From Candidatus Thermochlorobacteriaceae bacterium (GTDB lineage: Bacteria > Bacteroidota > Chlorobiia > Chlorobiales > Thermochlorobacteraceae), in contig JAJUFC010000007.1 in the NCBI GenBank assembly GCA_029263855.1, positions 1 through 64,000 on the forward strand: a DNA stretch of 64,000 nucleotides, written 5' to 3'. The notes below the pieces were generated by a model. The model did not search any database, was not told the origin of the DNA, and was given only the letters and a program-made list of their open reading frames with translations. Position numbers and translations under genes: made by a program. Position 1 is the first letter of the stretch. Each line of letters opens with the position of its first letter. Positions 34,703 through 43,758 of the stretch are shown one piece after another.

Positions 34703-36499
34703 TTAAAACTGCGCTAAAAACGTGGCGAGATTCATTTCAGCGTTCAATCCCAATTTTTTTCGGACGCGATAGCGAAGCGTTTCGGCGTTGCGAATGGTGC
34801 AGTAAAAGAACGCGCTGATTTGCTTTGAGGAAAAGCCGAGTTTGAGGAGCATGCACGTTTTCAACTCTTGCGGCGTGAGCGAGGGATACGCCGATGAAAG
34901 TTTTGAGAGAAATTCGGGATTGATTTCAACGAACTGCTTTTCAAATTGCTTCCAATCTTTTTCAGACTTCGCGCCCGATTCCACAATTTCAATCAATTCG
35001 TTGAGCCGCTCTGTTTTGTCTTTTCGCAATTCCTCTTGGGTTTGAAGCAAGCGCGCTTTCAGTTCATTGAACAGCTCGTTTTTTTGGGTGAGATAGAGCG
35101 AGAGCGTCGTGAGTTCTCGCGTTTTTCGATCAACTTCGGATTGCAGTTGTTCGGCTTTCAGCCTTGCCAGCTCGGCTTCGCGCTGGGCTTTTTCAACTTC
35201 GTAAGCGATTTGAAGATTTCGGATTTGGTTGGTCTTTTTTTCGTTGAAGAGGTCGCGCTCAATGCGATGCCCTTCTTTGAGATGAAAAACAGCGTCGCTC
35301 CATTTTCCGTCGCGCTCAGCAGCGACGGCAAGGGCAAGATGAATTTTATAGATTGAGTCCGAAAATCCGTGCGCTGTCGCAAGTTCGAGGGCTTCGTTGA
35401 GCGCGCGCTTTGCTTCTTTGGCGGGAGCGCCAATCTCATTGAGGAGTTCGCCGCGCTTATACAGCATAACGGTCTTGTAATACTTGTCGCCGGTTTGTTC
35501 AAGCAGATTGAGTGCTTCGTCGATATAGCCAAGCGCGTCTCGTTTGTTGTTGAGCGCGGATAAGGCTTGAATGCGATTGTAAATCGCGTGCACTTGCCCC
35601 GACTTATCCCCGATTTGTTTGGCAAGCGCAAGACTTTCCTCGATGAACGGCATCGCTTCATTGGCGCGCCGACTATAAATCATCGAGAGCGCGATGTTGC
35701 CCAAAATGTTTCCTTCGCTGTGCTTGTCTTGACTTTCGCGCGCAACCGACAAGGCGCGTTGGTAGTAGCGAATCGCATCGTCGTAATCATGCATCTCTGC
35801 GTGAATCGTCCCGATGTTCATCAGCGACGTGCAAATGAGATGCGGGAAGTTGCTTTTCTCGCAAGTCTTCAAAGCGCGTTGATAATTTTCTAACGCGGAG
35901 GCGAAGTCGCCCAAGCGGTCGTATATCGTGCCGATGTTGCTCAAACTGCTTGTTACTTCCAGTTCCGTTCCGTGAGCGCGCCGAAGCGCGAGGGCTTCTT
36001 GATGAAGTTCGAGCGACTTTTTGTAATCGCGCAAATTGAAGTAAAGCAACGCGAGATTGTTGATGGACGCGGCTTGCGCGCCGTATCGCTTGCAACTTTG
36101 ATGAAGTTTAATTGCGTCTTCAAGAAACGGAATCCCTTCTTGAAACGACCCGCGCCCCCAATGCGCCGTGCCGATGTTATGCAAAGCGTCGGCTTTGCAC
36201 TTTTGAATCAGAGTCAGACTTGCCGAGCGTTTGTGAAGCCGTTGGGAAATTTTTTCCAATCGTTGCAACGCTTGGGTTGCGTCGCGAATGGCTTTGTCGT
36301 AATTGCCTTGCATCACATCGCCCCAACTTGTGATTGAAAGGCTATGCGCTACGCCTAATTCATATCCAATCTTCTCTGATAGACGCTTGGCTTCGCCTGC
36401 AAGTTCAAGCAGTTTTGCCGTGTTGGTCATGCGATGTTCAGATGCCGACGCTAACAGAGAATCTATCTTTTTGCGCTCTTGAATTTCGTTTGGAAGCAT
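34703..36499 (-). CDS. TPR regulator with C-terminal LuxR-like helix-turn-helix
   Basis: 598 residues, no signal peptide. Eight or more tetratricopeptide repeats fill residues 20-420 (ALHNIGTAHWGRGSFQEGIPFLEDA, ASINNLALLYFNLRDYKKSLELH type), then a coiled coil (about 430-500) and a C-terminal LuxR-type DNA-binding domain: LTPQELKTCMLLKLGFSSKQIS followed by AETLRYRVRKKLGL. The architecture is frequent in Bacteroidota/Chlorobiota, where the TPR part senses a protein or peptide partner. It lies upstream of two T9SS genes in the same orientation, so it may control them, but the window gives no direct proof. Confidence 0.88.
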   Translation of the reverse strand: MLPNEIQERKKIDSLLASASEHRMTNTAKLLELAGEAKRLSEKIGYELGVAHSLSITSWGDVMQGNYDKAIRDATQALQRLEKISQRLHKRSASLTLIQKCKADALHNIGTAHWGRGSFQEGIPFLEDAIKLHQSCKRYGAQAASINNLALLYFNLRDYKKSLELHQEALALRRAHGTELEVTSSLSNIGTIYDRLGDFASALENYQRALKTCEKSNFPHLICTSLMNIGTIHAEMHDYDDAIRYYQRALSVARESQDKHSEGNILGNIALSMIYSRRANEAMPFIEESLALAKQIGDKSGQVHAIYNRIQALSALNNKRDALGYIDEALNLLEQTGDKYYKTVMLYKRGELLNEIGAPAKEAKRALNEALELATAHGFSDSIYKIHLALAVAAERDGKWSDAVFHLKEGHRIERDLFNEKKTNQIRNLQIAYEVEKAQREAELARLKAEQLQSEVDRKTRELTTLSLYLTQKNELFNELKARLLQTQEELRKDKTERLNELIEIVESGAKSEKDWKQFEKQFVEINPEFLSKLSSAYPSLTPQELKTCMLLKLGFSSKQISAFFYCTIRNAETLRYRVRKKLGLNAEMNLATFLAQF

Positions 36500-36675
36500 G
36501 CCTTAGCACGTAATTTGAATCTACGCCGCGTTCTGCGCCGTGCGGCGAAGTTGCTTTGTTGAGTTGAGCAAATTTAAGCCTTTATCCGCTTTATTCGCTC
36601 TGACATTGCGCACGCTTGCGCCGCTTTGTAGTTCTCGATTTTCTTGTATTTTGCTCTCAACCAAACAAAAACGCT

Positions 36676-37479
36676 ATGCGCGCACGTCTGCTTTTTTTCT
36701 TGCTGTTTCCTTTGACATCGATCCTCGCTCAATCTTCTTCTGAATCCAGCGCGTTTGAGTATCGCGTGATTCCCAACAACGCCTACAAAGTCGGCGAGCG
36801 GCTCAAATACAGCATCAAGTATGGCGTGGTGAAGGCGGTCAATACTAAAATCGCCGTCGTCAAAGACACCACGGTGCGCGGACGCGAGTGTTACAAAATC
36901 GAATACACCGCTCGAACCGTCCCAATGTTCGATAACTTCTATCGCGTCGACGACAAATACGAAACCTTCATCGACAAGCAAGGACAATTCCCGCACAGTT
37001 TCAAACAGCAAATCCGCGAAGGCAAATACGAGCGCGACGAGTGGATGGAGTTTTTTCACGACAAAGGTGTCGCCAAATCGCTCATTCACAACAAAGAGTT
37101 TTCGATGCCTGCTTACGCGCAAGACATTCTTTCCGCTTACTTCTACGCGCGCACGATGGATTTGCGCAGTATGAAAGACGGCTCGATTATTGAACTGAAC
37201 AATGTGAGCGATAAAGAGGTCATTCCGCTGAAAATCAAAATCCGCAATCGCGATTTGCTCGAAACCGAACTTGGCGTGTTCCGCACCATCGTCGTTGAGC
37301 CTATCGTGCAGGGCGTGGGTTTGTTCAAAAGCGACGGGCAAATTTTAATATGGATGACGGACGACGAGAACAAAATCCCGATACGAATCAAAATCAAAGT
37401 CGTCGTTGGCTCGCTTTCCGCCGACATTGAATCAATGGAAGGATTGCGCAATCCGTTGAAATCAAAAATGCAAGAATAG
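36676..37479 (+). CDS. DUF3108-family exported protein
   Basis: 267 residues from the ATG at 36676, giving a signal peptide (MRARLLFFLLFPLTSILAQ). The body matches DUF3108: YKVGERLKYSIKYGVVKA near the start, YKIEYTARTVPMF, DILSAYFYART, LGVFRTIVVEP, GLFKSDGQILIWMTDD and IPIRIKIKVVVGSLSADIE. The final two motifs are the best-conserved part of the family. The protein is periplasmic and presumed to act in outer-membrane or lipid handling, but its molecular role is not known. It diverges from the TPR regulator and precedes a lipoprotein gene 45 bases downstream. Confidence 0.88.
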   Translation: MRARLLFFLLFPLTSILAQSSSESSAFEYRVIPNNAYKVGERLKYSIKYGVVKAVNTKIAVVKDTTVRGRECYKIEYTARTVPMFDNFYRVDDKYETFIDKQGQFPHSFKQQIREGKYERDEWMEFFHDKGVAKSLIHNKEFSMPAYAQDILSAYFYARTMDLRSMKDGSIIELNNVSDKEVIPLKIKIRNRDLLETELGVFRTIVVEPIVQGVGLFKSDGQILIWMTDDENKIPIRIKIKVVVGSLSADIESMEGLRNPLKSKMQE

Positions 37480-37480
37480 C

Positions 37481-37521
37481 GTTAGGGATTCGCATTCTTA
37501 ATCGCTAACCTAACTTTTTTT
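37481..37521 (+). terminator. Possible attenuator or terminator between two envelope genes
   Basis: GTTAGG ... CCTAAC with an inner GATT/AATC pairing precedes a run of seven T (37515-37521), only 4 bases before the next ATG. The stem is bulged, so the call is weak. Confidence 0.3.
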
Positions 37522-37524
37522 GCT

Positions 37525-38307
37525 ATGCGCGTTAAACTTCTTGTTGGATTATTTATCGGGCTTCTCTGCTCTTCTTGCGGCTCTGAAACAGGACCTTCGG
37601 AAAAGGCTTCCGTTACTTTTCCCACTTCAACAACTTTCACGCTCCGATATGCCGATTTCATTGACACCACAGGCACAGGTCGCAACTACGATTCTATCGG
37701 CATCGTTGAAGAGCGCATCGTCGGCACGCGCACCCTTTCAGGCAGAACCGCATTCCTTCATCAAAATCGACTTATCACCGCCGACACGACAACCGTCGAC
37801 ACCACAATTCACGCCTACGACAACAACAACCAAGACCAATGGATTTTCCTTTCAAGCATTGAAGATTTCGTCGGCAATTTAGGCGGGTTCAACTTGCAAG
37901 GATTTCCTTCGGGCTGGTATCCATATCTGAAAACGACCGAAACTACGGGACGCAATTACACCATTCTTCCGCCCACGCAACTGACGCTTCAAATCGATAC
38001 GCTGACGATTAACGCTACGATTCGCGCCGTCGGCAACGTGCGCGGCAAAGAAACCATCACCGTTCAAGGCAGAAGTTACAATGCGACTCGTCTCGTTCTG
38101 ACCTTCACGCTCCAAGCGCGCCTTTCAGGATTGGCATTGCCCGAAGCCGAAATTTTGCAACAAGTTTGGTGCGCCGATAACATCGGCATTGTCAAGTTTG
38201 AAACCACATCGGCAACGATTGGCTTGCCGCCTTTCTTTTCGTTCACAACGCCAAACGCAAAGCAAGAACTTATCAGCATTACGAACACTTCGGCTTCGGC
38301 GGATTGA
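37525..38307 (+). CDS. Hypothetical lipoprotein
   Basis: 260 residues. Signal peptide with lipobox LLCSSC (Cys16 after MRVKLLVGLFIGLLC) marks a lipid-anchored envelope protein. The mature part is Thr-rich and beta-rich (FTLRYADFIDTTGTGRNYDSI, then VRGKETITVQGRSYNATRLVLTF), similar in feel to beta-sandwich lipoproteins of this group. The WCADNIGIVKFE segment near the C-terminus resembles that of DUF3108-like or outer-membrane lipoprotein carriers, which would suit the preceding gene, but I cannot confirm a family. Confidence 0.72.
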   Translation: MRVKLLVGLFIGLLCSSCGSETGPSEKASVTFPTSTTFTLRYADFIDTTGTGRNYDSIGIVEERIVGTRTLSGRTAFLHQNRLITADTTTVDTTIHAYDNNNQDQWIFLSSIEDFVGNLGGFNLQGFPSGWYPYLKTTETTGRNYTILPPTQLTLQIDTLTINATIRAVGNVRGKETITVQGRSYNATRLVLTFTLQARLSGLALPEAEILQQVWCADNIGIVKFETTSATIGLPPFFSFTTPNAKQELISITNTSASAD

Positions 38308-38363
38308 TTGAACTTGGGAGTGAGTGGGGGAAATTTCTCGCGTTCCTAATTTCTCGTTCCTAA

Positions 38364-40202
38364 TTAGTCGGCTTCGTAGACAAGCCCTTTGTAGAGGGCT
38401 TCGATTTCATCTTTGAACTTTTGCTCGACGACTTTGCGCTTGATTTTGAGCGTTGGTGTCATTTCGCCTTTATCAATCGAGAATTGCTCTGCAACAAGTA
38501 AGAACCGACGCACTTTTTCGTGGCTGGCAAGGTCGCGCGAAATTTTGCGGAGCAAATCGTCATAGAGTTTCTTCACCTCTTCCTTTTGCATCAAGTCAAG
38601 ATTGCTTTCATACTTAATGCCGTTTTGGTCGGCGAAGGTTTTGAGCGTATCGAAGTTTGGAACAATAATTGCCGAAAGGAACGGACGCTTTTCGCCAATG
38701 ACGACCACTTGCTCGACGAGCGGACTTGCGGCGATGAGGTTTTCAATCGGCAGGGGCGCGATGTTTTTTCCGCCTGAATTGACGATGATGTGCTTTTTGC
38801 GGTCGGTGATTTTGAGGTAATTGTCTTCGTCGATTTCGCCAATGTCGCCCGTGTGAAACCAACCGTCTTCGTCAATGACTTCTTTCGTGGCTTGTTCGTC
38901 GCGCCAATAGCCTTTCATAATGTTTGGACCACGCAGGAGGATTTCGCCGTCGGGCGCGATTTTATGCTCAACTTTGTGAATTGGCGGTCCGACCGTTCCA
39001 TACTTGACTTTATGAGCGCGATTGACGTGCGTAACCGGCGAGGTTTCCGTCAATCCAAATCCTTCTAAAATCGTGATGCCCATTGCCTCGAAGAGTTCGC
39101 CCGTTTCTTTCGGAAGCGCCGCGCCGCCCGAAATGAAGTAGCGCAAGCGTCCGCCGAAGCGTTCTTTGACTTTGGAAAGCACCAAAGAATCCGCCAGCGC
39201 GTATTGCGCGGCGACAATCGGCGCGAAACTGCCCTCTCGCTTGGCTTTTGCATGCGCGTAGCCCACGTTCAACGCCCAATAGAACAGTTTCTTTTTCGCC
39301 GCAGGACCTGAATCCACGCTCTTAAACAATCCGCTCTTGATGCGCTCGAAGAGTCTCGGCACGGTTACGACGACAGTCGGGCGCACTTCGGCAAGGTTCA
39401 TCGTAATCGTCTCGATGCTTTCGGCGTAGTTGATGGTTGCGCCGCACCCAAACATCAAGTAGTAGCCAGCGGTGCGCTCGTAGGTGTGGCAAAGCGGAAG
39501 AAACGAGAGCGTCGCGTCGCGCTCGTCGATCGGCAAAACTTTGCACATTGATTCGTCGCACGATTTGATGTTCTCGCACAAGTTGCGGTGCGTGAGCATC
39601 ACGCCTTTTGGGTTGCCGGTTGTGCCGCTCGTGTAGACGAGCGTCGCAAGGTCGTGTTCTGAAAGTTCAAGATTGGCGAAGGCGTTGGGGTGTTCGTGAT
39701 TGAACTTCTCGCCGATTTTCTTTGCCGCTTCAAATTCGGTTACGCTGTCGTCGGGCGCGTCTAACTCGTTGATAGAGACGACGGCTTTCACTGTTGGCAC
39801 TTCGGCGCGGATTTTTCGGATTTTGTTCAGTTGCAACATCGTCGATGTTATCGCCGCTTTGCATTCCGAATTTTGAATGATATACGCGATTTGATTCGGC
39901 GGAAGCGATGGATAAAGCGGCACATTCACCGCGCCAATCATCATTGTTGCCATATCCACAACAACCCACTGCGGACGATTCTCGGAAAGAATTGCGACGC
40001 GGTCGCCTTTCTCAATGCCGATAGACTTCAAAAAGCCTGCAAACGCCAAGACTTCACGATGCAGTTCGTCATGCGTAATGCCTTGATACTTCCCATTGAC
40101 CTTGCGTGAAAGTGCGAACTTATCGGTGCGCCCGTGATAGTGCGCAAAGACGGCATTGAACATCTCCGTCAGCGTTTTGAACGATGTGTTGATGAGCGGC
40201 AT
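38364..40202 (-). CDS. Long-chain fatty-acid--CoA ligase (AMP-forming)
   Basis: 612 residues, the size of FadD/FACL-type ligases. The AMP-binding motif YTSGTTGNPKGVMLTH (about residue 190), the ATP/adenylate motif GFGLTETSPVTHVN, the TGDIGEIDEDNYLKITDRKK hinge and the C-terminal catalytic Lys region (MTPTLKIKRKVV) are all present. It activates fatty acids to acyl-CoA using ATP. The closest form is the soluble AMP-dependent synthetase of Chlorobiota and related phyla; exact chain length is not predictable. It is followed on the same strand (24 bases upstream) by an ATP-grasp gene. Confidence 0.93.
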   Translation of the reverse strand: MPLINTSFKTLTEMFNAVFAHYHGRTDKFALSRKVNGKYQGITHDELHREVLAFAGFLKSIGIEKGDRVAILSENRPQWVVVDMATMMIGAVNVPLYPSLPPNQIAYIIQNSECKAAITSTMLQLNKIRKIRAEVPTVKAVVSINELDAPDDSVTEFEAAKKIGEKFNHEHPNAFANLELSEHDLATLVYTSGTTGNPKGVMLTHRNLCENIKSCDESMCKVLPIDERDATLSFLPLCHTYERTAGYYLMFGCGATINYAESIETITMNLAEVRPTVVVTVPRLFERIKSGLFKSVDSGPAAKKKLFYWALNVGYAHAKAKREGSFAPIVAAQYALADSLVLSKVKERFGGRLRYFISGGAALPKETGELFEAMGITILEGFGLTETSPVTHVNRAHKVKYGTVGPPIHKVEHKIAPDGEILLRGPNIMKGYWRDEQATKEVIDEDGWFHTGDIGEIDEDNYLKITDRKKHIIVNSGGKNIAPLPIENLIAASPLVEQVVVIGEKRPFLSAIIVPNFDTLKTFADQNGIKYESNLDLMQKEEVKKLYDDLLRKISRDLASHEKVRRFLLVAEQFSIDKGEMTPTLKIKRKVVEQKFKDEIEALYKGLVYEAD

Positions 40203-40226
40203 AGTGAATTGGTTAAGGTTAAACAG

Positions 40227-41210
40227 TTATGCTTTTGCCGTTAGCCACGACGACCAGCGCATTTCTTTGGACATCAGACTTCCCTTCTCGGCAACTTCTT
40301 CGGCTTTATCCATTAAAAACTCGGTCATTGTGGTGATAATCCAAGTGTAATTTTCATGACCGACGGAGTGATAATCGGCATCGGGTGCAGGATTCATATA
40401 GTCAATCGCGTAAGGCACACCATCGCGCACCGCAAACTCGAGCGTGTTGAGGTCGTAGCCTAACGCTTCGCAAAGTCTGATACAATAGTCTTCAAGCATG
40501 GCTTTCATTTTCTCGGACGGCGCAAATGACGCTTGATAGCGCAAGTGATGCGGATTGCGCGGTTCATATGGCATAATATGAACCTTCTTTTTTCCAACAC
40601 AGTAACAACGATAATACTCACTAAATTCAATCCCTTCTTGCATCACCATACAAATTGTGCCTGTCTGATTATACTTTTCAAAAAATTCGTTCGGGTTGTG
40701 AATTTTATAGACGTGCTTCCATCCGCCTCCGTCAAAGGGCTTCATCCAAAGCGGAAAGCCGACATAATCGAAATATCCTTTCCAATCCATCGGGTAAATC
40801 AAATTGCGCATGGATTCCGATGTGGTGTTTGGCGGATGTTGATTCGACGGCAGGATAATCGTTTTCGGAACAGGGATTCCCATTTTCGTGGCGAGCGAGT
40901 AATTGAAGAACTTATCGTCGGCGCTCCACCAAAAAGGGTTATTGACGATGTAAGTGCCACCTAACGCCGCGAGTTTCAGATACGCGCGATAGTGCGGAAT
41001 TTCGTGCGAGATTCGGTCGAGAATCACCGCGTAAGGCGTTTCTTCCGCCATTTTCAGCCCACCAATTTTGATGAACTCGGCAACAATGTTCTTGCCTTTT
41101 TCTTTTGCCACGCGATTGATATTGGCGATAAGTCCTTCGGGAAAGGAATTTTCTTGTCCGCGTAAGATGCCGATGCGGAGCGGCTCGGTTGTTTTTTTCG
41201 TCTTTGACAT
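40227..41210 (-). CDS. ATP-grasp (RimK-like) enzyme of unknown substrate
   Basis: 327 residues from the ATG at 41210. Seen: a first domain with a Rossmann-like strand (RIGILRGQENSFPEG), VVLDRISHEIPHYRAYLK-type segment, the ATP-binding loop LWMKPFDGGGWKHVYK, VMQEGIEFSEYYRCYCVG, and the metal-binding end LEFAVRDGVPYAIDYMNPAPD with acidic and Asn ligands typical of ATP-grasp folds. The product would be a ligase forming an amide or peptide bond with ATP. It lies just upstream of the fatty-acyl-CoA ligase gene, which suggests acylation of an amino-acid-like substrate, but this is a guess. Confidence 0.8.
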   Translation of the reverse strand: MSKTKKTTEPLRIGILRGQENSFPEGLIANINRVAKEKGKNIVAEFIKIGGLKMAEETPYAVILDRISHEIPHYRAYLKLAALGGTYIVNNPFWWSADDKFFNYSLATKMGIPVPKTIILPSNQHPPNTTSESMRNLIYPMDWKGYFDYVGFPLWMKPFDGGGWKHVYKIHNPNEFFEKYNQTGTICMVMQEGIEFSEYYRCYCVGKKKVHIMPYEPRNPHHLRYQASFAPSEKMKAMLEDYCIRLCEALGYDLNTLEFAVRDGVPYAIDYMNPAPDADYHSVGHENYTWIITTMTEFLMDKAEEVAEKGSLMSKEMRWSSWLTAKA

Positions 41211-41362
41211 TTGCAAAAAGTTGAAAATCGTGAAAAAGTTTGTTGTTTTGAATGTGCTCCGGGAAAGTTAAGAAAAGGCTGTTATTCAGCAACGACCTTG
41301 TTTGAGATTGATGCCGCGCCTGCGGTGAGGAATTTATCTGCGCACGGTGAGATAGTGCGATG

Positions 41363-41998
41363 TTAGCGCACGAGTCCATCGCGCATTGCCTTGCCCATGC
41401 CTGCGGTGAATTCGGTTTTCACGTCAAAGTAATCGGGATATTCCACTTGAAAACCCAGCACGTCAATCGTTGGTTTAACGCGAAGCATAAAGCGTGTGGG
41501 TTTATTGCCTTCGCCTACCAAGTTGAGCGCGAAGTTTCCGAGAGATTCCGCACTTCGTCCTGACAAGACTTTTTTCAAATCCACTGAAATTTGCAACGGC
41601 AAGGTTGAAACGCCGCCATTGCCCGCCACGCTAACCTTCTCTTCAACGACGCTATTAAGCAATTCCACGTCGTCAATAAATAACCGCCACTCTAACCGAT
41701 TGAGCGACGCGGTTTCGGCGTTTGGGTTTTTTACATCGACATTGAGCGTCAAGTTCAAGGGCAGTTGCGGTTGCGCGAGCGCGAGCGCAAAGCGCGCGCC
41801 GTCGGTCAAGTTTAAATCGCGCGTCGACTTAATGCGCTGAACATTGATGCCTGCTAATCGCGTGTTTTCAACAGTTGAGAGCCGAAACTCACATCGCGCA
41901 AAATTTTTCGTCTCTTGAATTTGCTTTAAGACCGAACAGCCTTCAGCAATGAGCATCAAAAGTGCCGAAATCCAAATAAAATAATGGCGATTGTTCAT
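41363..41998 (-). CDS. LEA14-like (LEA type 2) lipoprotein
   Basis: 211 residues from the ATG at 41998. The longer frame to 42169 runs through the tRNA-Leu gene and is not credible. Lipobox LIAEGC near residue 18 marks lipid anchoring. The body matches the LEA-14/WHy fold: LNLTLNVDVKNPNAETASLNRLEW followed by LPLQISVDLKKV. In bacteria these envelope proteins have no well-established role; a stress or lipid-binding function is inferred for the family. It is flanked by the ATP-grasp gene and the tRNA-Leu gene. Confidence 0.82.
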   Translation of the reverse strand: MNNRHYFIWISALLMLIAEGCSVLKQIQETKNFARCEFRLSTVENTRLAGINVQRIKSTRDLNLTDGARFALALAQPQLPLNLTLNVDVKNPNAETASLNRLEWRLFIDDVELLNSVVEEKVSVAGNGGVSTLPLQISVDLKKVLSGRSAESLGNFALNLVGEGNKPTRFMLRVKPTIDVLGFQVEYPDYFDVKTEFTAGMGKAMRDGLVR

Positions 41999-42032
41999 GA
42001 CTTTTTGTCGATAGCGATTGAGAAAGGCAATG

Positions 42033-42118
42033 TGCAGAAAGCGGGAATCGAACCCGCACGTCCATTGCTGGACACAGGATTTTAAGTCCTGTGCGTCTAC
42101 CAGTTCCGCCATTTCTGC
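42033..42118 (-). tRNA. tRNA-Leu (anticodon UAA)
   Basis: 86 nt on the minus strand. The acceptor stem GCAGAAA / TTTCTGC is perfect (7 bp), the D-arm has GGTAGACGC, the anticodon arm CAGGA-CTTAAAA-TCCTG has anticodon TAA, there is a long variable arm (GTCCAGCAATGGAC) as expected for class II tRNA-Leu, and the T-arm is GCGGG-TTCGATT-CCCGC. The 3' CCA is not encoded. It reads UUA and UUG codons. Confidence 0.97.
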
Positions 42119-42175
42119 AATGGTTTGAAAACAGGGTCGCAAAGATAACACGCGCGATTCGAACTGCAAATTCGT

Positions 42176-43243
42176 TTATGCGCGCTGTGAAGAAAAAACG
42201 CGATAACGAAAATCTGTAACAAGTTGTGCTACTTCGGGAATATCAATCAAAAACGCATCGTGTCCGTTTGGCGTGTGCATCGTGGCAAGTTCCGCATTTG
42301 GAATCAATCGTGCGAGTTCTTCTTGCTCTTCGGGCAAGTAAAGACAGTCGGAATCGGCTGAAATGACGAGCGTTGGCGCGTCAAGTTGAGCGAGCACGGT
42401 TTCGTAGTCGCCACGATTGCGCGCAACATCGTGCGCGTCCATCGCTTTGGTGAGCGCGATGTAGGTATTGGCGTCGAAGCGGTCGACGAGTTTCTGCCCT
42501 TGATAGCGAAGATAGCTTTCCACTTCGTAGAGGTCGTTGGCTTGCAGTCGTCGTGCGAAGCGTTCATCAAAGATTTGTTTGCTTCTGTAGGTTATCATTG
42601 CCATCATGCGTGCGGCGGTAAGTCCTTTTTTTGGCTGTTTATCGAGGTCATAGTTTCCGTTTTGGAAATCTGCATCGGCATAAATTGCGTGCCGTTGGGC
42701 TTCGCTAATCCCAATGCACCACGCCGAATGCCGACCTGACGCCGAAATCGTTACCACTGACTCCACCATATCGGGAAACATCACCGCCCACTCTAAGGCT
42801 TGCATGCCACCAAGCGAACCACCAATTACCATCTTAATTTTTCGAACCTCGAGAAACTCCATCAAGCGTTTTTGCGCATGAATCATATCGCGAATCGTGA
42901 TGAGCGGAAATGATGCACCGTAGTGTCGGTTCGTTTCAGGATTGAGCGAGACGGGACCTGTTGAGCCGTAGCAACTGCCAAGCGCGTTGGTTGAAATAAT
43001 GAAATCGGTTTCTTCGTCGAAGGCGCTGCCGCGTCCGAACATTTCTTTCCACCACATATCTGCGTCCGCTGAGCCGGTTAGTCCATGGCAAATCAAAATG
43101 GCGTTATCGCCTGCTTCATTGAGCCGTCCCCAAGTGCGATAAGCAATTTGCAGTTCAGGTAACGCGCCACCGCGCTCAAGCGTGAGCGGCTCTTTGCTTT
43201 TGAAGATTTTGGTATAAGGCGATGGATAGTCAGCAAAACTCAT
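42176..43243 (-). CDS. metX: Homoserine O-acetyltransferase
   Basis: 355 residues from the ATG at 43243. Alpha/beta-hydrolase fold: oxyanion segment ILICHGLTGSADAD, nucleophile elbow IGGSLGGMQALEW, catalytic Asp in VISADSDCLY and catalytic His in NGHDAFLID. The signature NALGSCYGSTGPVSLNPET is MetX-specific, and INARMD-like residues before the nucleophile support homoserine as substrate. It makes O-acetylhomoserine for methionine synthesis. Serine acetyltransferase activity is excluded by this signature. It starts inside the stop codon of the asparaginase-like gene (ATGA), so the two are translationally coupled. Confidence 0.93.
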   Translation of the reverse strand: MSFADYPSPYTKIFKSKEPLTLERGGALPELQIAYRTWGRLNEAGDNAILICHGLTGSADADMWWKEMFGRGSAFDEETDFIISTNALGSCYGSTGPVSLNPETNRHYGASFPLITIRDMIHAQKRLMEFLEVRKIKMVIGGSLGGMQALEWAVMFPDMVESVVTISASGRHSAWCIGISEAQRHAIYADADFQNGNYDLDKQPKKGLTAARMMAMITYRSKQIFDERFARRLQANDLYEVESYLRYQGQKLVDRFDANTYIALTKAMDAHDVARNRGDYETVLAQLDAPTLVISADSDCLYLPEEQEELARLIPNAELATMHTPNGHDAFLIDIPEVAQLVTDFRYRVFSSQRA

Positions 43244-43737
43244 TCGTTTGACGGTTGAATTTCTTCGAAGCGGCGCAACGCACGATTTTTTCGAACTTGC
43301 ATGGCAGGAAACACGCGCCCGTTCATCGTGATGTAAATGCCATTCGGCAAGCACTGCACGGCGGCAACGGCGGCACCGATGTTGAACGTGGCGTCCGTGT
43401 ATTTTGAAATCGCTGGTTCTAACGCGCCGGTGAGCACAATCGTTTTTCCGATAATGCCTTGCAAGCGTTTGGCGGTTTCGGTCATGGTGTCGGTGCCGTG
43501 CGTGATGACGATGCGCTCGTGCGTGTCGACTTCAATGGCTTTGCGAATGAGTTCGCGGTCGTCGTCCGTCAGTTCCAAACTATCTTTTTTGAGAATCGGC
43601 ACAACTTCGTAGTCAAACGACACATGCGCCTGCTCGAGCATTTCAATCACTTGCGGCGAGCCGACTTGATATTCGCTTTTGGCATCGAAGTAGATTTTAT
43701 CAATCGTGCCGCCCGTTGTAAAAAATTTGATGAACAT
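43240..43737 (-). CDS. Short asparaginase (single N-terminal catalytic domain)
   Basis: 165 residues, about half the size of a normal L-asparaginase. Catalytic features of the N-terminal domain are all seen: TTGGTID near the start, ITHGTDTMTETAK near residues 79-90 (catalytic Thr82/Asp83), and a Lys in NGRVFPAMQVRKNR that occupies the place of the family's catalytic Lys. The C-terminal domain that helps close the site in the dimer is absent. Similar one-domain asparaginase-like proteins exist in several bacterial phyla. Its ATGA overlap with metX points to a role in aspartate-family amino-acid metabolism. Confidence 0.82.
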   Translation of the reverse strand: MFIKFFTTGGTIDKIYFDAKSEYQVGSPQVIEMLEQAHVSFDYEVVPILKKDSLELTDDDRELIRKAIEVDTHERIVITHGTDTMTETAKRLQGIIGKTIVLTGALEPAISKYTDATFNIGAAVAAVQCLPNGIYITMNGRVFPAMQVRKNRALRRFEEIQPSNE

Positions 43738-43758
43738 CGCTTTGTGTTTTTTAACAAG

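Noticed and set aside
36574-37341. A 255-codon minus-strand frame opposite the DUF3108 gene
   Set aside because: The plus strand has a signal peptide and conserved DUF3108 motifs; the opposite frame is hydrophobic noise.
41363-42169. An extended start for the LEA14-like lipoprotein upstream of 41998
   Set aside because: The extension reads straight through the tRNA-Leu gene at 42033-42118. The ATG at 41998 begins a proper lipoprotein signal.
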